Positions 14,401 to 26,874 of a stretch of DNA of 64,000 bases are shown here, one piece after another. Positions within the stretch are counted from its first letter, which is position 1. Each line of letters opens with the position of its first letter. Source of the DNA: Agelaius tricolor (taxonomy: Eukaryota > Chordata > Aves > Passeriformes > Icteridae); assembly GCA_023055355.1 (NCBI GenBank), contig JALJCS010000024.1, forward strand, positions 7,021,501 through 7,085,500. Direction: 5' to 3'. A model generated the notes under the pieces. That model did not search any database. It was given only the letters and a program-made list of their open reading frames with translations, and was not told the DNA's origin. The position numbers and the translations under genes were made by a program.

Positions 14401-15035
14401 GCATTGGGAAACTGATATTTTAGGTGTGAATACTAAAAGTTACTGAAATTTCTTGCATTTTTAAAGTACCAGAGAAGTATCTATTCCTGTTGAAAAATGA
14501 GTTTTAAGTTCTTCTGTCATTGGTAGGAGCTTTTGTTAGTCACAGTGCTTTTTGAAAGGTTTGACAATGGTGAGCATTATAGTTATTTTACATTTTAAAC
14601 ATAAGTTTTTCAGTTTTTTTTGTATTTGTGATGGCATTGGGTATATGTTTGGGATCTCTATTTTCCCTAGACACTGATCTAGTATGACCTTGTTGAAAAA
14701 CCCAACAAACATGTAAATAAAATTATATTTTCACATCTGATTTTAAATGAAAGGGACAGGACATTCTAAAAGAAGGGGAGTGCTGTATAGGTAATACCAT
14801 CAGAAAAATTATAAAACCTTATGGGTAAAGTGAAACAATGCTACTGTGGTCACACTGCATAGTGGAGGGGCTTTTTCACTTTGCTTATTTACCTTGTCAC
14901 TGAATCTACAGCAGCATGTTTTAGCAGCTTGAGACTGACAGTGTGTGCAGTGTTCCAAGGGGCTCTGGAGTCTTCTGCTAAAGCTGCTTCTGACCTGCAC
15001 AGCTCCCATGCAGCTCCTCTGTGGGAAGAGCCCGT
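2460..15035. other. long non-coding stretch, probably ADD1 intron 1
   Basis: AT-rich sequence with many stops in all frames. I found no exon recognisable by homology, no RNA gene and no clear transposon. Somewhat GC-richer patches occur near 7800-7980, 9290-9430, 10600-10860 and 14900-15220; none resembles a promoter island. A short GT run is near 8666-8676 and an A run near 12956-12969. Confidence 0.5.
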
Positions 15036-15083
15036 GCTGTGTCCTCTCCCTCCTGAGCTGCTGTGTCCTCTCCCTCCTGAGCT
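15036..15083. repeat. 24-bp tandem duplication
   Basis: The unit GCTGTGTCCTCTCCCTCCTG plus AGCT occurs twice in direct succession, followed by a partial third copy. It is a small local duplication in a GC-richer patch. Confidence 0.85.
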
Positions 15084-16553
15084 GCTGTGTCAGGAGCGCC
15101 CCAAGGTAAAACCTTGGCCTCACTCACAGGCCCTGGCCTTGCTCTCATTGCTGTCTAAAGCCACAGGTGCCACCACTGCCCCTCTCTCTGAAATTGTCCT
15201 GTGGATTGTCCTCTGGTAAATGCAGATGGCTTTCCTTCTTGGGGCTATGTGGAGTACTCTTAGGGAATCTGGGGACTTTCAGGGCTTTAAGGGTGTTGTT
15301 TCCTAAGAAAATCTGATTTCAAATTATTGTATGTGGAAATTATGGACATTTTCTTACCTGATTAATTACATTGGCAAATTGAACATCTAATTTTGCTTCA
15401 GTGCATTGGTGACTTTCCTTAAGAAGCTTATGTGTACATTTATGTCTTTTTTACAAATCCAGTCTTGGAATTAGAAGTTTAGCAGCTTTTATAACTTCAG
15501 TTTAGAGGCAGTGTTCATTTTTGGGTCAGACATGCTGATCAAGCTTTACTTCTTGGATAAAGCTGGGGCCCTGCCCTTGGAAAGCTGGTGATCTGATTTG
15601 ACCTGGGTTCAAAAATCTCAGGGCAGTGGCTTATTGGTGTGTTTGGTGTGAGGCTTGGGAAGTGCATGTGGGTTCACAGAAACCTAAAAATAAGCAGTAT
15701 TTGGGTTAAACCTCTTTATTTGTATGGACTAGTGACCCTGATAGCAAAAGTAAATATCCATTCAGTCTCTGGTACTGCTGCCACCATCCATGAATTTTAA
15801 TAGAGTGAAAAATACTTTAATTTTACGTTGTCTTGGTGCTTTCTGCACAAGTAGAGGATGAAAGTGTAAATTAGTGACTTGACTCACCCTTGTGCAGTTC
15901 TGTTCATTGTGTGTAGCTGAGTCTCTGTGACAGCAATGGTGAATTTTATTGCCCCAATAAAGCAGGCTGGAAAAATACTTGGCACCAATGTTTTCTGTTC
16001 AAAAAATTGTCAATAAGCATAGAGTGATGGTGTTTCCAGTGCAGCCCTTTTTATTATACAGGCTGTTCAACTTAACATTTAAAAAACATTAAGCTGAGCA
16101 AGTCAGTTTCCATGGAGTAAACTGCTGAATGCATCAAAGAAGCCAGTGAGACCTGCTAAGGTATTTTGAAATTTTGTAGGTTTTGTAGCTGAAATTTCTT
16201 GGGTAAGGTATTCCTAAATGATTCAGGAATTTGCATTTTGTGCTACTGAAGACAGTTAAAAAATAAGAAGCGTTGTTCTACCTGTTCTGACAGAAAACTT
16301 GTCCTGATAGCGAGTCTGATCAGTTTGACCTGAGCGTAGGAGAAGGATTAAGGAGGATTTTTGGTTCTGTCTCTGAGTCTGACATTCAGTCTCCAGCTGT
16401 CAGCAGCCTACCAGCACAGGAAGGTGCTATAAAAAAAAAAAAAAGGTGTTGGAAAACTGGAAATGCATTGGAAGCTGTAAATAACATGAACATATTGTGC
16501 CTGTGGAAGTTATTTTTCCCGAAGCTGAAGCAGGAAGGGCAGTGCAATAATCC
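15084..16553. other. non-coding sequence, probably ADD1 intron 1
   Basis: No feature recognised except an A-run at about 16431-16444. Confidence 0.45.
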
Positions 16554-16944
16554 GTGGTTCTCTGGCTTTGTATGGGTCCAGCTGGAACCCAGGCCCACAC
16601 GGACCTGCATGGGCTGAAGATGACAGACGAGGAGCGCTCTTTACCACGTGGGGACGAGGATCCTGTTCAGTGGCTTGGGAGGGGACACTGCCGGCCCCAG
16701 CGACCGCCCAGGTGGCAAAAGAGGCCGGAGCTGTACCTGCAGTGGGGTTCATCCCCCAGGGGATGGGGGCGGGGAGAGGGGACCGTGGCCAATGGGATTT
16801 GCCACTGGGGAGGAGCATCCATGGGGCAGAGCACCAGGGTGTACAAAGGAGTGCATGGGGAGAAACCATGTGATGAGGAAGGGGGAATAATCTACATGAA
16901 ATATCACACTCGGTACAAAACTCCCGTTCCCCACTGCAGAACAA
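16554..16944. other. CpG-richer, GC-rich block of unknown origin in the putative intron
   Basis: This block is clearly richer in G, C and CpG than the surrounding AT-rich intron (for example ACGAGGAGCG, GCCGGCCCCAGCGACCG). An AATAAA lies at about 16951. It may be a retroelement LTR, an orphan CpG block or a regulatory element. I could not identify matching termini. Open frames run through it but have no recognised homology. Confidence 0.4.
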
Positions 16945-19059
16945 CTACTAAATAAACTGTTTAGTGCAATACAACAGGTTCATAGATAGCAGAGCAGATT
17001 CTGATCTCAGTGCAGACAGGTAGTAGAAGGAATTCTGGAAGTTGTATTAAAACATGGGTTCCACAAAGGTTTTTAAAGCTAAGTGACTGACTCAGTATTG
17101 TATACATGTGGTTAGGAAATTTCCATCTCTGTTCAAGGGCAAATGTGTCTGTTATTCACTCCCAAGTGTTACATGTCTCCATACTTTTGTTAGCAGGACT
17201 GAAAGGCCCTGTCACCTCTGTGACCAGTTAATCTTTCTGGTTCACTGAACATGCCAAGCTACTGATCCTACAAGTTACACTTCTACTCTCCAGACTGTTT
17301 TTGTAGCCCTTCTATGAACCCTGATATTTCATGTCCGTTATTGAAGTGGGTGAAACAATATTCTAGTAATGGTGAGTTTTTTAAGTTAGAGAAGGTCATT
17401 TTTCTATTTCTGTTTTTCTTTGATTTTGCTGTTATGGTAGAACACCTGGCCACAGGATAATCTTGATGATTTCTGTGTAGTGATCTATGACAGATCCTGA
17501 ATTCCCTTCAAATTTTGCCTTTTCAGCATTGAGTATTTCTGGTGAAATGTTTGTCTCCATTTGTACTCCTTTGCATTAGCTGTGTTAAAATGCATTTATG
17601 ATATTACACTATCATTAAGTAAAAACCACAGAATCAAGAAACTTACTTGAATTGGGAATCAGATTTCTGAAATAAAATCGCAGGCAAATCAACTTCAGTA
17701 GTATTTGGGAGTGTAATTATAAGGACTCATTTGGGGGGCTTTTTAAGTGCAGGTTTTAATCTCAGTGTTGAAGTAACTTCATGAAATAAATTGATCTGAA
17801 AACCATGAGACTGCTGTGAACAAAAAAACTGAAGCCCATGTTTTTCACTGAACTGTTAAGGAATTGTTTCTGGGGCTAATAGACACTGAGGCAGTGGGAA
17901 GAAGTGTCTCCACTGCCATAACCACCATTGGTGCTCCTCTGACAAGAAACAATAGAAAAATACATTATGATCTTGCAGAATCCATACTTGCTCTCTGTGT
18001 CTGAAGAAATGCAAAAGACACTGATGAAATTCCTGTTTTGTCATTTGCATGCAAATTTTGTGATACATTTGTGAAGCTCTGAGAGTTTCAGCAGAAAAGC
18101 TTAGGTGTCTGTGGCTTAAGATACTTATTTAGAGAGTTGCTTTGTGTTTTATGAACAGTGTGACATTTTGTTCTCTGTTATCACTTTCCCTAATCTTTCA
18201 TGAGTTTATGCAGGGAACACTTCCAGAAATGCTGTATGAGAAATGTATGGAACTAGTAGATAAGTCTCTGAGTCAAAGAAGTGAAAGAAAGGTAATTTTG
18301 ATGTTGAGTTAATAAGTAGGTTTGAAACTGTTAGTTTTTCACAAAATCTTTTGATGCTAGTAATGGCAGTTCTGTTGGTTTTGTTTTTTTTATAAATTGC
18401 TTAGCAGAAAAATTGAAGAAGGGAGTGGAAGAGGTGAAGTTAAAAGGCTGGTAAGCAACCAGGTACCTTGTCAATAGGAGATATAAGCTAACAGTTTTAA
18501 GAGGATTTTTTTAATCTTTATTATTTTAATCATAATTTTTAGATTTGGATTCCTTACCATTTTTAATTAACTTCAGTGAGCTCTTGGAAATTTGATCTTC
18601 CCATCATAAAGCCTAACATGATTCATGAATTTACCATGGAAGTTGTATCAATGGTGAGCACAGGCTGCAAGTGTACCTTGCAGTGAGGGGAAGAACAGCA
18701 CAGTGTGCTGCCCTGCTCCTCCCTGTGCGTCATTCTCTGCTCCCTGCAGTGTCCACTCTCAGGGATACAATGCTTTTCCAGGTCAGGGAGGAGAGTTGAA
18801 TGATTACTGTTTCTAAAAGTTTGATACTTTTGGCCTTTTAAAGCCTTTATTTAAAGCAGGGAAATAACCTCTCTGTATTTTAGCTTTTTAAATTCATTTT
18901 CATTATTTTCTTCTCTTTTGTTTGCAAGGACTGAATTATGAGTTCTGACCCATATATACTGAAACTTCTGCAGAATTTAGACAGCTGTCTTTAACAAATA
19001 TCCCAGCTGAATCTGTCCACCTAAATTCTGGCATCAATCTTAGGTGGGCTTTTGCTAAG
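16945..19059. other. non-coding sequence, probably ADD1 intron 1
   Basis: AT-rich sequence without recognisable exons, RNA genes or repeats. Confidence 0.45.
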
Positions 19060-20270
19060 CAGAATCATAGAACATAAAACAGCCCAGGTTAAAAGGGATC
19101 TCATCTGAGCCAATCTGTTGTGGAAAAGGTAGCCTAGGTGGGATTATCCAACACCCTGCCCAGTTGTGTCTTGAATATCTCCAGTTGATGAAGTTTCCAC
19201 CATTTTCTTGGTGAGAACATTCTAATGATTGCTCTCAGCATAAAAAATGTCTTTCCTATATCAAGGTGAAACATTTTCTGGTGCAAATTGCACTGTTAGC
19301 CTGTGTCCTCTCCATGTGGCTTCTTGTGAAGAGAGACCTTCCATCCATTTTGTAGCCAGCCTTTAAATTCTGGGAAAGTGTCATGATGCAAGGATTCTCT
19401 TCTTCAGGGAGAAGACCTAACTCATTTAGGCTTTCCTCACAGAGTAGGATCTACAGTCCTTGATCATCTTCATGGCTTTCATTTGGACCCTCTCCAGCGT
19501 GTCTGTTCCTTTTTTTGAGCTGTGGAGACCACAGCTGCACACAGGGGTGCTCCAGGTGGGCCTGACAAGCTCTTGGTGGTTTGGGACAGTCCCATCTCTC
19601 ATCTCTGCTGGTGGTGCCCCTGTGGGTGCATGGCAGCATCTGATTTGCTGTCATTGCTGCAGAGCTTCACTGCTGGGCCCTGTTCAGCTCTTGGTGTGCA
19701 CCCCCAGGTCCCCAAAGGATCCCAGCCCGTGCTGGGCTCTTTGGTGTCATCACTGCTGCAGGACCTTGCACTTGTCCCTGTGAAACTCCACTCTCCTCTT
19801 GGCAGCTCCCTGTTCCAGCCTGTCCTGCTCTGTCACATGGCTTTCCCTGCTGGCACGTCCACCTCACCACCCAGTGTGGTGTCACCAGCACACCTGGGGA
19901 TGGTCCTCTCAGACCCTCATCCAGGTTATTTGTGGTGATGTTGAAAAGTGTGGGTCCCAGCATAGATTTCTGGGGATTCCCACTTGTGCCAGGCTGCCAG
20001 CCTCAGTTTTTAACCATTGACTGCACCTTGTGAGTGCACCCTGTGGGCCGGTTCCTGCCTGTTTTGCAGGCCGCCAGCAGGTACCCTGCTGGTTTGTCCA
20101 CAAGAACTCTGGGGGAAACAGCAGCAAAGGCTCGGCTGAAGTTTGTTAAACAATATCTGCTGCTCTGCCGCTGCTGACAGAAACTGTCATTTTGTTGCAG
20201 GTGGTCGGGTTGGTCTGGCACGATTTGCCTGTCCTGAAACTGCTCTGGCTTTTCCCAACCGCCTGCTTTG
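19060..20270 (-). mobile_element. CR1-type LINE fragment, reverse orientation
   Basis: The left end AGAATCATAGAACATAAAAC, followed by CAGCCCAGGTTAAAAGGGAT, is the reverse complement of the typical CR1 3' end. Further right are recognisable antisense CR1 blocks: CTCTCCAGCGTGTCTGTTCC, the acidic-pair region around GACCACAGCTGCACACAGGG, GCAGGACCTTGCACTTGTCC, CATCCAGGTTATTTGTGGTG, and the GGTTGGTCTGGCACGATTTG segment. The 5' boundary near 20.27 kb is approximate. It covers the end of the reverse transcriptase region and the 3' tail. It is decayed and has no intact protein. Confidence 0.85.
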
Positions 20271-23022
20271 TTTGGCTTTGGTAAAGCTACACAGCAATTA
20301 CGGTGTTTTACAGCCTGGTGCACTTCTCATGGAGGGCCTTAAATGTTCTTTAACAGAGCTCTTAACACAGCAGCTTAGCCTGGTTTTTTTGTAACCTTGA
20401 GATCACTCACTTCCCATTGTGCTTGACCTCTGATTTCAGTGTTTTAGAGAAGGTGAAAATAGGATTGGTTATAGTCTGTGGATTTCAATAGAATCAGTCT
20501 GGGTTTGTGTCCTTGTTCTCTTAACACAGTTTGCTTTTTGAACTATTGTCATAGTTACTAAAGCATGATATTACAAATATAAAATGCAATACTTTTGATT
20601 ATATAAACTTATTGCTGGATTTCTCTAAATTTTAGAGTCCCATATTCAACTTGTATTATCTCTGTTAAAAAGCAAAATGTTGGGGCCTGCATTCAGTATA
20701 AGAGAAATAACTGTTCTTATTTGTGAAATAGTCTCTTCCTGTTTGAAAACAAAGAACAGAGGAAATTCTGAAGATGCATAAGATTGGGAACATTTGCTAA
20801 AAAATAATATAATTGTTCATGATACTGAGTATGTTGTCTAGTGAGTAGTACAGCCATGATTTAATTTCTTTGTTCTTTGACTTCCTAAGATAATGCCAAC
20901 TTTTCCTTTTAAAAGTTCAGTCGGAAACATTTGAAATGGCAAGAACAAATCCAGTGTCATTGGTGCCAAAATGCTGTCACTGAATGTTATGGAAATTGTA
21001 GTGAAAATCATAAATAATTTCTCTATTATAAAGTTACATTAATTTTTTAAGGAGAAAGTTTGACAAATATTATTCTAAAGTAAAGGAAATCAGAAAGAAA
21101 TGCAAAATGTATCAGAATATTGAGTGAAGTGCTAGCAGTGCAATCTTATACAGTTTTTTTGCATTCATAAAGTAATAATGGAACCTTTTTTCTGTAGATA
21201 GATGTTCTGCTTCCATGCTTCCTTGGTCATATTCCCACCAACTTAAATGTCACTGTAACTCTATTTGCAGTGGCTCATTTATCTGTTGGGTTTCTTCTGC
21301 CCCACTCCAGTGCTGCCTGACCCATTCCCTTCCTCTTCCTCCCTTCTGTCACCTCATGACTTCCCCATGAAGTAATTTCAGCTCTGTAGCATTCTGCACT
21401 CCCCCAACTCTTTCCTGGGCTATAAAGTTACTCTTATGCTTCTTTTTCCCTGTCCTATTGTATTTGCATCCAGGATGGAGCTTGCTTCCCTCCCCCTACC
21501 TGCACACTGCCTGACCTGGCTCTCACATGAGATTTTTAGGTGACTTTTACTCCTCAAAGACTGCTGATTGCACAACAGGAAAGAAAATGAAATGTTTTGC
21601 TACCCCCTTGTCCCTTCCCCAGCAACTTCTTGTCTAATCTGTTTTCACCTCTGTTAGACATAGTGTCATAGTTCTTGTGTCAGTGGAGATCATTTTTGGA
21701 AAGATCTGTCAGAAAAAAATGCATACAAACCAAATTACAATATCATTGTCAGGACAGGTCTCAAAAGCAACATATTCTGGAACTGAGTGCCCCTGATTTT
21801 TGTTGCTGCTGACTGGAATGAATGAGCAGTTGAGAAGTTGCTGCTCATTTAATTTGCAGATTTGGCACAAGGTCCCATACAGGTGTTCTGCTTGTGTTGT
21901 TTTGTACAAACAAACTGTAAGCTACCAGGAAGAGAGCAGGTTTGGGATTTTTGGTATTGATTGGTTTGGTTTTTTTTTCTCTCTGAAATAACTTGGTTTT
22001 GTAAGGTTTTGGCCAGATAACTCTCCTAAACTTAAACCCCATTGCACATGCTATCCTGTGAAGTGGCAGTGTATTTTGAATTTTTTACAAGTCTTCTATG
22101 TTTCCATGTCACCTTGTCACAACCTTCTTCCTGCTTCTCAGAGTGTATTTTTATTTTGATTTGGCCTCAGCAGACTTAAAGCTGTGTTGGTGTGGAGAGC
22201 TGTGCTCTGTCCTTTGGTGGCAGGGAGCCTTTAGCTCAAATTCCATTGACCGCAGCCCTAGGCAAAAACAATTTCCTCAGGGTGTGGAGCAGCAAAGAAA
22301 AAATCCATTACAACTTATTCCAAAACAAAACCAACCTTTAAATGATTGCACAGCTTTTTTTTTTCCAATAATTGTAGTTAGCTGGTCCTTGCTAGTGTAC
22401 ATATTGTGGGGGATTTCAAATCCTCCCAGTGTTCACACAATATTCATTATGGTGGTTTGGTTGGAGACACTTGGCCTATAGGCTGTCAAATGTGTAAATA
22501 CTTACATCTGTCCCAAAATCCATGTATCAAAATGAGTTTAATATTAAATTTTTAAATAAGTTTTTCATCTGCAAAAAGGTAACAATCCAAATCAATTTTA
22601 GGGGTTTTAATTATATAATTTTTCAGATTTAAGTGTGAGGTTTTTATGTACCCTTAACTTGTTGTCGATTTTTGTTGAATATTATTCAGTCTTACCTGTT
22701 TAAATTTCTTTGACTATATGTGCTTTATCTGAGTACTGAGGAATGCAAGTTGCTTTAAAAAATTAAAAGTTTTCTTCTTTGTGGATGTTAATGTGAAAAA
22801 TTTTATCATCTTTCTATTCTAAAACTTTCTTCTTCTGTTTAAACTAAATTCTGTAGCATAACTGTGTAACATTCCTTTTAGCTGAATCCTTTAGTGAAAC
22901 TGTTGGGTTAGAAAAAAAGAAGGGGAGGAAAAGGATTTTGAATAATAAAGCTGAAATAGTAATACCAATTTCAATACCAATTTTCAGAATGTTTACAAAA
23001 CATTCTGAAATGCAAACATTCT
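20271..23022. other. non-coding sequence, probably ADD1 intron 1
   Basis: Mostly AT-rich; 21280-21640 is pyrimidine-rich. No exon, RNA gene or transposon recognised. Confidence 0.45.
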
Positions 23023-23144
23023 GAAACCAAGTTTATAAAATTTATAGCTCATTTACAGGTAGTGAGTGCTGTACCTGTGAGTGAAATCTACAGGTGTGTG
23101 CTCAGTACCTGTAGATGAGCTATGAATTTTATAGATCTGGTTTC
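23023..23144 (+). repeat. foldback: 44-bp arms with 34-bp loop
   Basis: Arm 23023-23066 is complementary to arm 23101-23144 at 38 of 44 positions. In RNA from the + strand four of the six mismatches become G:U pairs, leaving two unpaired positions. A smaller inverted motif (CAGAATGTTT / AAACATTCTG) sits just to the left at 22985-23022. It may be a MITE-like element or a structured intronic RNA; no function is known. Confidence 0.75.
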
Positions 23145-26100
23145 CTAGAAGTCATTGACCAGCATCGTGTTGATAGCAGCTGCTCACACACGCTCACATC
23201 ACGTGATAAATCCATTGTGCTGGGAGCTGGCTGCTGCCTCTCCTTTGGTGTGCTGGGCCATTGACCACCACAGTGTGTGTGTGTACATAGGCATTAAAAA
23301 ATGGATGTAATTGTTTGTTACTCTAAGGTGCTGTTTGGATTTCATTACAGCTGTTAATTGTCCTTTTCTCCCCATAGTAGTGGGTGCTGTTCCTGTGTCT
23401 GTCTGTATTTGACAATAACTGCTTCTGGCAGAAGGTTTTCTGTGCACTTACATTTTCCAGCTGGGGCTTTTTCAGTTAAGGGTGTGGCTTTTTCTGACAC
23501 AGTTGTGTTAGAATAGGCTCTCACATAGAAATACTTATCATGGCAGAAAGTCCTCTGGCATTTCAGCTTATCTTACTGGGGGGCTGTAGTGCACTGCATC
23601 AGAAAGAAACTGTCTGTACTGCAGTGTTGTGGCTGTGAAGACAGTCTTAATTGTTTTTCTAATATGTGTTTTTACTGCCTGGGCAGACTGTTGTGATTTC
23701 CAGTGTGACCTTCCAGTTTATAGAATCACTGGCCATTCCCTATGGTGTGTTCAGATTCCTTTTATTTATTTATTGGTATTCATATTACTGAAACTCTTAC
23801 TGGAGAGTTCATCGTGCCTTACTCCCAAAGGGTTTTTCAAGGAAACTCATAAATAAATTTCAGTGGCTTTACAAAGTGTTGTCAAGCATGTCTACTTTCA
23901 GTTTGAAAGTTGATCCCTTTAACACCAGTAGCTGACAGCTATTAAAACAATTACTATTACAGTTATGTTGAAACAATTAATAATTAGACCTTGCAGGGAG
24001 GATTACATTAATTTTGGGTGTCTGCAAAACTGAGCTGTGAAACAGATATTTAACCTTACATATCAAATCATCACTGAATGTTAATCATTGCTTTTCATGT
24101 GAAGTGATTGCCACTACATAGTGATGAAGTAATAGCTTCCCAAGAGCTTCTTGAATGCCATTGTGCACTTGGATGGAGGAGTAATGCAACTTTGGCAAGA
24201 CACTGTGATCCCACGTTCATGTTGCCTTTGTGGGCTGTTAGGGACCAGCCTCTCGCCAATGGGAGTAGGAAACTGAAGTAATTATGTGTGTCATTCATTC
24301 AGAAATAGGTTTTGGTGCTCTGAAAGTAAGATGGAATTAGTGTAAATAATTAAATGCAAAATTACATTTGCAGGTGTGTGTGCAGTTTAATTTAAATGAG
24401 ATTGTGCATGCTCAGACAACATGACACTTAAACCCAGCCTGAACATCAAATGCCTCAGCCAGCAGGAGCAAGCTGTTCTCTGCTGGTGGCAAGCTCAGAC
24501 TCCCTTGTTTTCCTGTGCTTTGCTTTTCAGTAAAGACACATTTGTGGCTGTGCTCAGCAGAGTGCAGTACAAAGTGAACTGCTGAGCGGTTCTGGTTGTC
24601 TTCACTTGCCATTGTGCTGTTTCTAAACTCCCTGATTTTTTTTTGATAAGCAGACTCTGGTGAAGCTCAGACTTTGCTTGGGCTAAGTGAGCTGTTACTG
24701 CAAGAGGGTGAGGCACATTTGGGTCTGCAAATTGTTGTTTTTCAACAAAGCCCTGGCTGTAGAGGCGGTAGTATGCCTGATGGAGCTCAGGAGGTTGGAA
24801 ACAGTGTTAGTGGGCCTTCAAAAGCATTTTCAAGGAAGGAAGAGGCCAAGGGTGCAGGCTGGAGGTTGTGAGGAGAAAGAGAACTTAGCAGGAGTGTTTT
24901 AGGCATCTGAAGCTGCCAAAGGAGAGGTGTCTGCTGTAACTTCACTTGCTTACAATTTCCTAGGTCTGATACCTTAAAAGGTTTCTCTTGTGGATAAAAA
25001 CATTATTTCTCCTTGCTGTACCCTGTATTTCTCCGTGGGTGAAGGAAAGCGAGCAATTTAAATAATAAAGATGTGCCTATGAGCTTTAGAGAAGAAAACA
25101 ATCAACCATGATGTTTAAAGTCTAAACTTGAAAATGAAATATTTTAAACACTGCAGAGGTGTCTTTGTGTGGTTATTTAGTAACTCAGTGGGTGGAAATC
25201 ATTGAATGTTTAAGTGCTAACATAGATCTTCATAGTAATATCCTGTTCTGCAGAGTCAAGAAAAGAACTTTATTTTGGTCATTGTGTTCAGCTTTCTCAG
25301 TTCACTGTTTTTTTTCATTCTGATATAAGAAATGAATTGAATTTTGGAACTTCTTTCTTAATGTAAGAATTAAAGAGGATGAAATCTGCTAATTCTGGAG
25401 TCTTGAAGTAGATAATTTTCTTCATCTCAATGATTTTGTTTACCATAATCTGCATTTCAAAATTTATGTAAACATGTGTTTGCTGTGTGCATCCACATCT
25501 GAAGTGGTTTTAGCTAATAAGCATGGAAAAAGATTACTAAGCAAATTAGAAGCAGTGTAAGTCCCTAACAAAAATCTAAAAATGGCAGAAGAATAGAGAC
25601 ATATGCAAAACCTTACTAATTTGAGATGTAGATGATGAATGATTACTTACATGAAGATATACACAGTCTTTTCTACTTAGTTGTAATTTGATGTATCAGG
25701 TGACCAGGAATTGGAGGCTTGAATCTCAAAGTGTTGTGAGGGTGGCTTTATTGAACTGTCTTTTTGTCAGTGGAAGGCTTCAGAATTCTTCTGAGAAGCA
25801 TTTTGGAATGAGGATTGTGATACTGTGCCCAGAAAAGTGGGATAATGTTCCACCCAGGAATTGCTGGGAGTGGAAGAGGGGGGTGAGCAGTGCTGGCTGA
25901 GCTTTCAGCCTTTCTGCCAGAGGCAGGCACCTGCTGACTGTGACCTGTACAGCTGAGAGGGACCCTGGCCGGGGCTGGGGGCTGCGTGTGTCTGTGCTTT
26001 CCAGAGTCCAAAAACCATCGTATTGAATGGACTGAAATAAATGTAAGAAGAACACTTTGGGTTGCAAAGTCAAGATTGCTGATTTGTATCCAGAAATGTG

Positions 26101-26661
26101 TTGGCAGTCCAAGCATTTTAGTGGAGCTGATTCTTCTTCTTATAAATGAGCATGTTTAATATACTAATTGCAGCGATCATTTAATTTCTGATTTATGCAA
26201 TATTCTTTTGCCTATTGTCTGCTTTAACTTTTTAAGAAAAAAATAAAAGGCAAAAGCCCCAAACTGATGAGTTGAGACTTCATGTCTGGAACTTCTGTCA
26301 TTGTCCCTGAGAAGGTTTGAAGGATTTCCATGCTTCTAAAAACCTATCTGGCCAGACAGCTTAAGGAATTTTTTCCCCCCAAGTTTAAATGGGAGCTCTC
26401 ATATTAATTTCCAGCTGAATTAATTTATAAGCATATTGGACTTTTCATATATGTTAGCCTACTTTTCTGATCTTGTGTATTAAAACACTTTTTCCTACTC
26501 TAGAATATTGTTATCTAGTTACACAAACACGATTTCTCATTTGGGAAGACATGCTAGTTTTAGATGGATTTGAACTGTTACTTTGAAGGTAAAAACACAT
26601 ACTAATTTGGTAATTATTTCCTTGCTTGATTTATTTATTCCTCTTCTGTCCTTCTTCATAG
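23145..26661. other. non-coding sequence up to the first coding exon of ADD1
   Basis: Putative end of intron 1. The final pyrimidine-rich stretch CTCTTCTGTCCTTCTTCATAG is a good 3' splice site. No other feature recognised. Confidence 0.55.
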
Positions 26662-26874
26662 GTTCCTTAAAACTGTGCTATGAATGGTGATTCTGGTGTG
26701 GGGGTGGTGACTTCACCACCTCCAACAACAGCCCCTCATAAAGAGAGGTATTTTGATCGAGTTGATGAAAATAACCCAGAATATTTGAGAGAGAGAAATA
26801 TGGCACCTGACCTTCGCCAGGATTTTAACATGATGGAGCAGAAGAAGAGAGTCTCCATGATTCTGCAGAGCCCA
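26662..26874 (+). CDS. ADD1: ADD1 first coding exon (start codon, residues 1-65)
   Basis: A 3' splice site (TTCTTCATAG) precedes 18 bases of 5' UTR and the ATG at 26680. Splicing just upstream of the ATG means at least one non-coding exon lies further left. The protein starts [20 protein letters not shown], very close to mammalian alpha-adducin, and continues through [20 protein letters not shown] to MILQSP. Only positions 6-8 look different from human. The donor is CCCA|GTAAGA and the exon ends in phase 0. This is the disordered N-terminal segment ahead of the head domain. Confidence 0.97.

Noticed and set aside
16554..16955. 133-codon open stretch including HGEKPC, reminiscent of a zinc-finger linker
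   Set aside because: No C2H2 spacing around it and no initiator ATG at the start; a single linker-like hexapeptide in GC-rich sequence is not evidence of a zinc-finger gene.
1..26661. Search for the upstream neighbour (SH3BP2 in human)
   Set aside because: No SH3BP2-like coding sequence was recognised.
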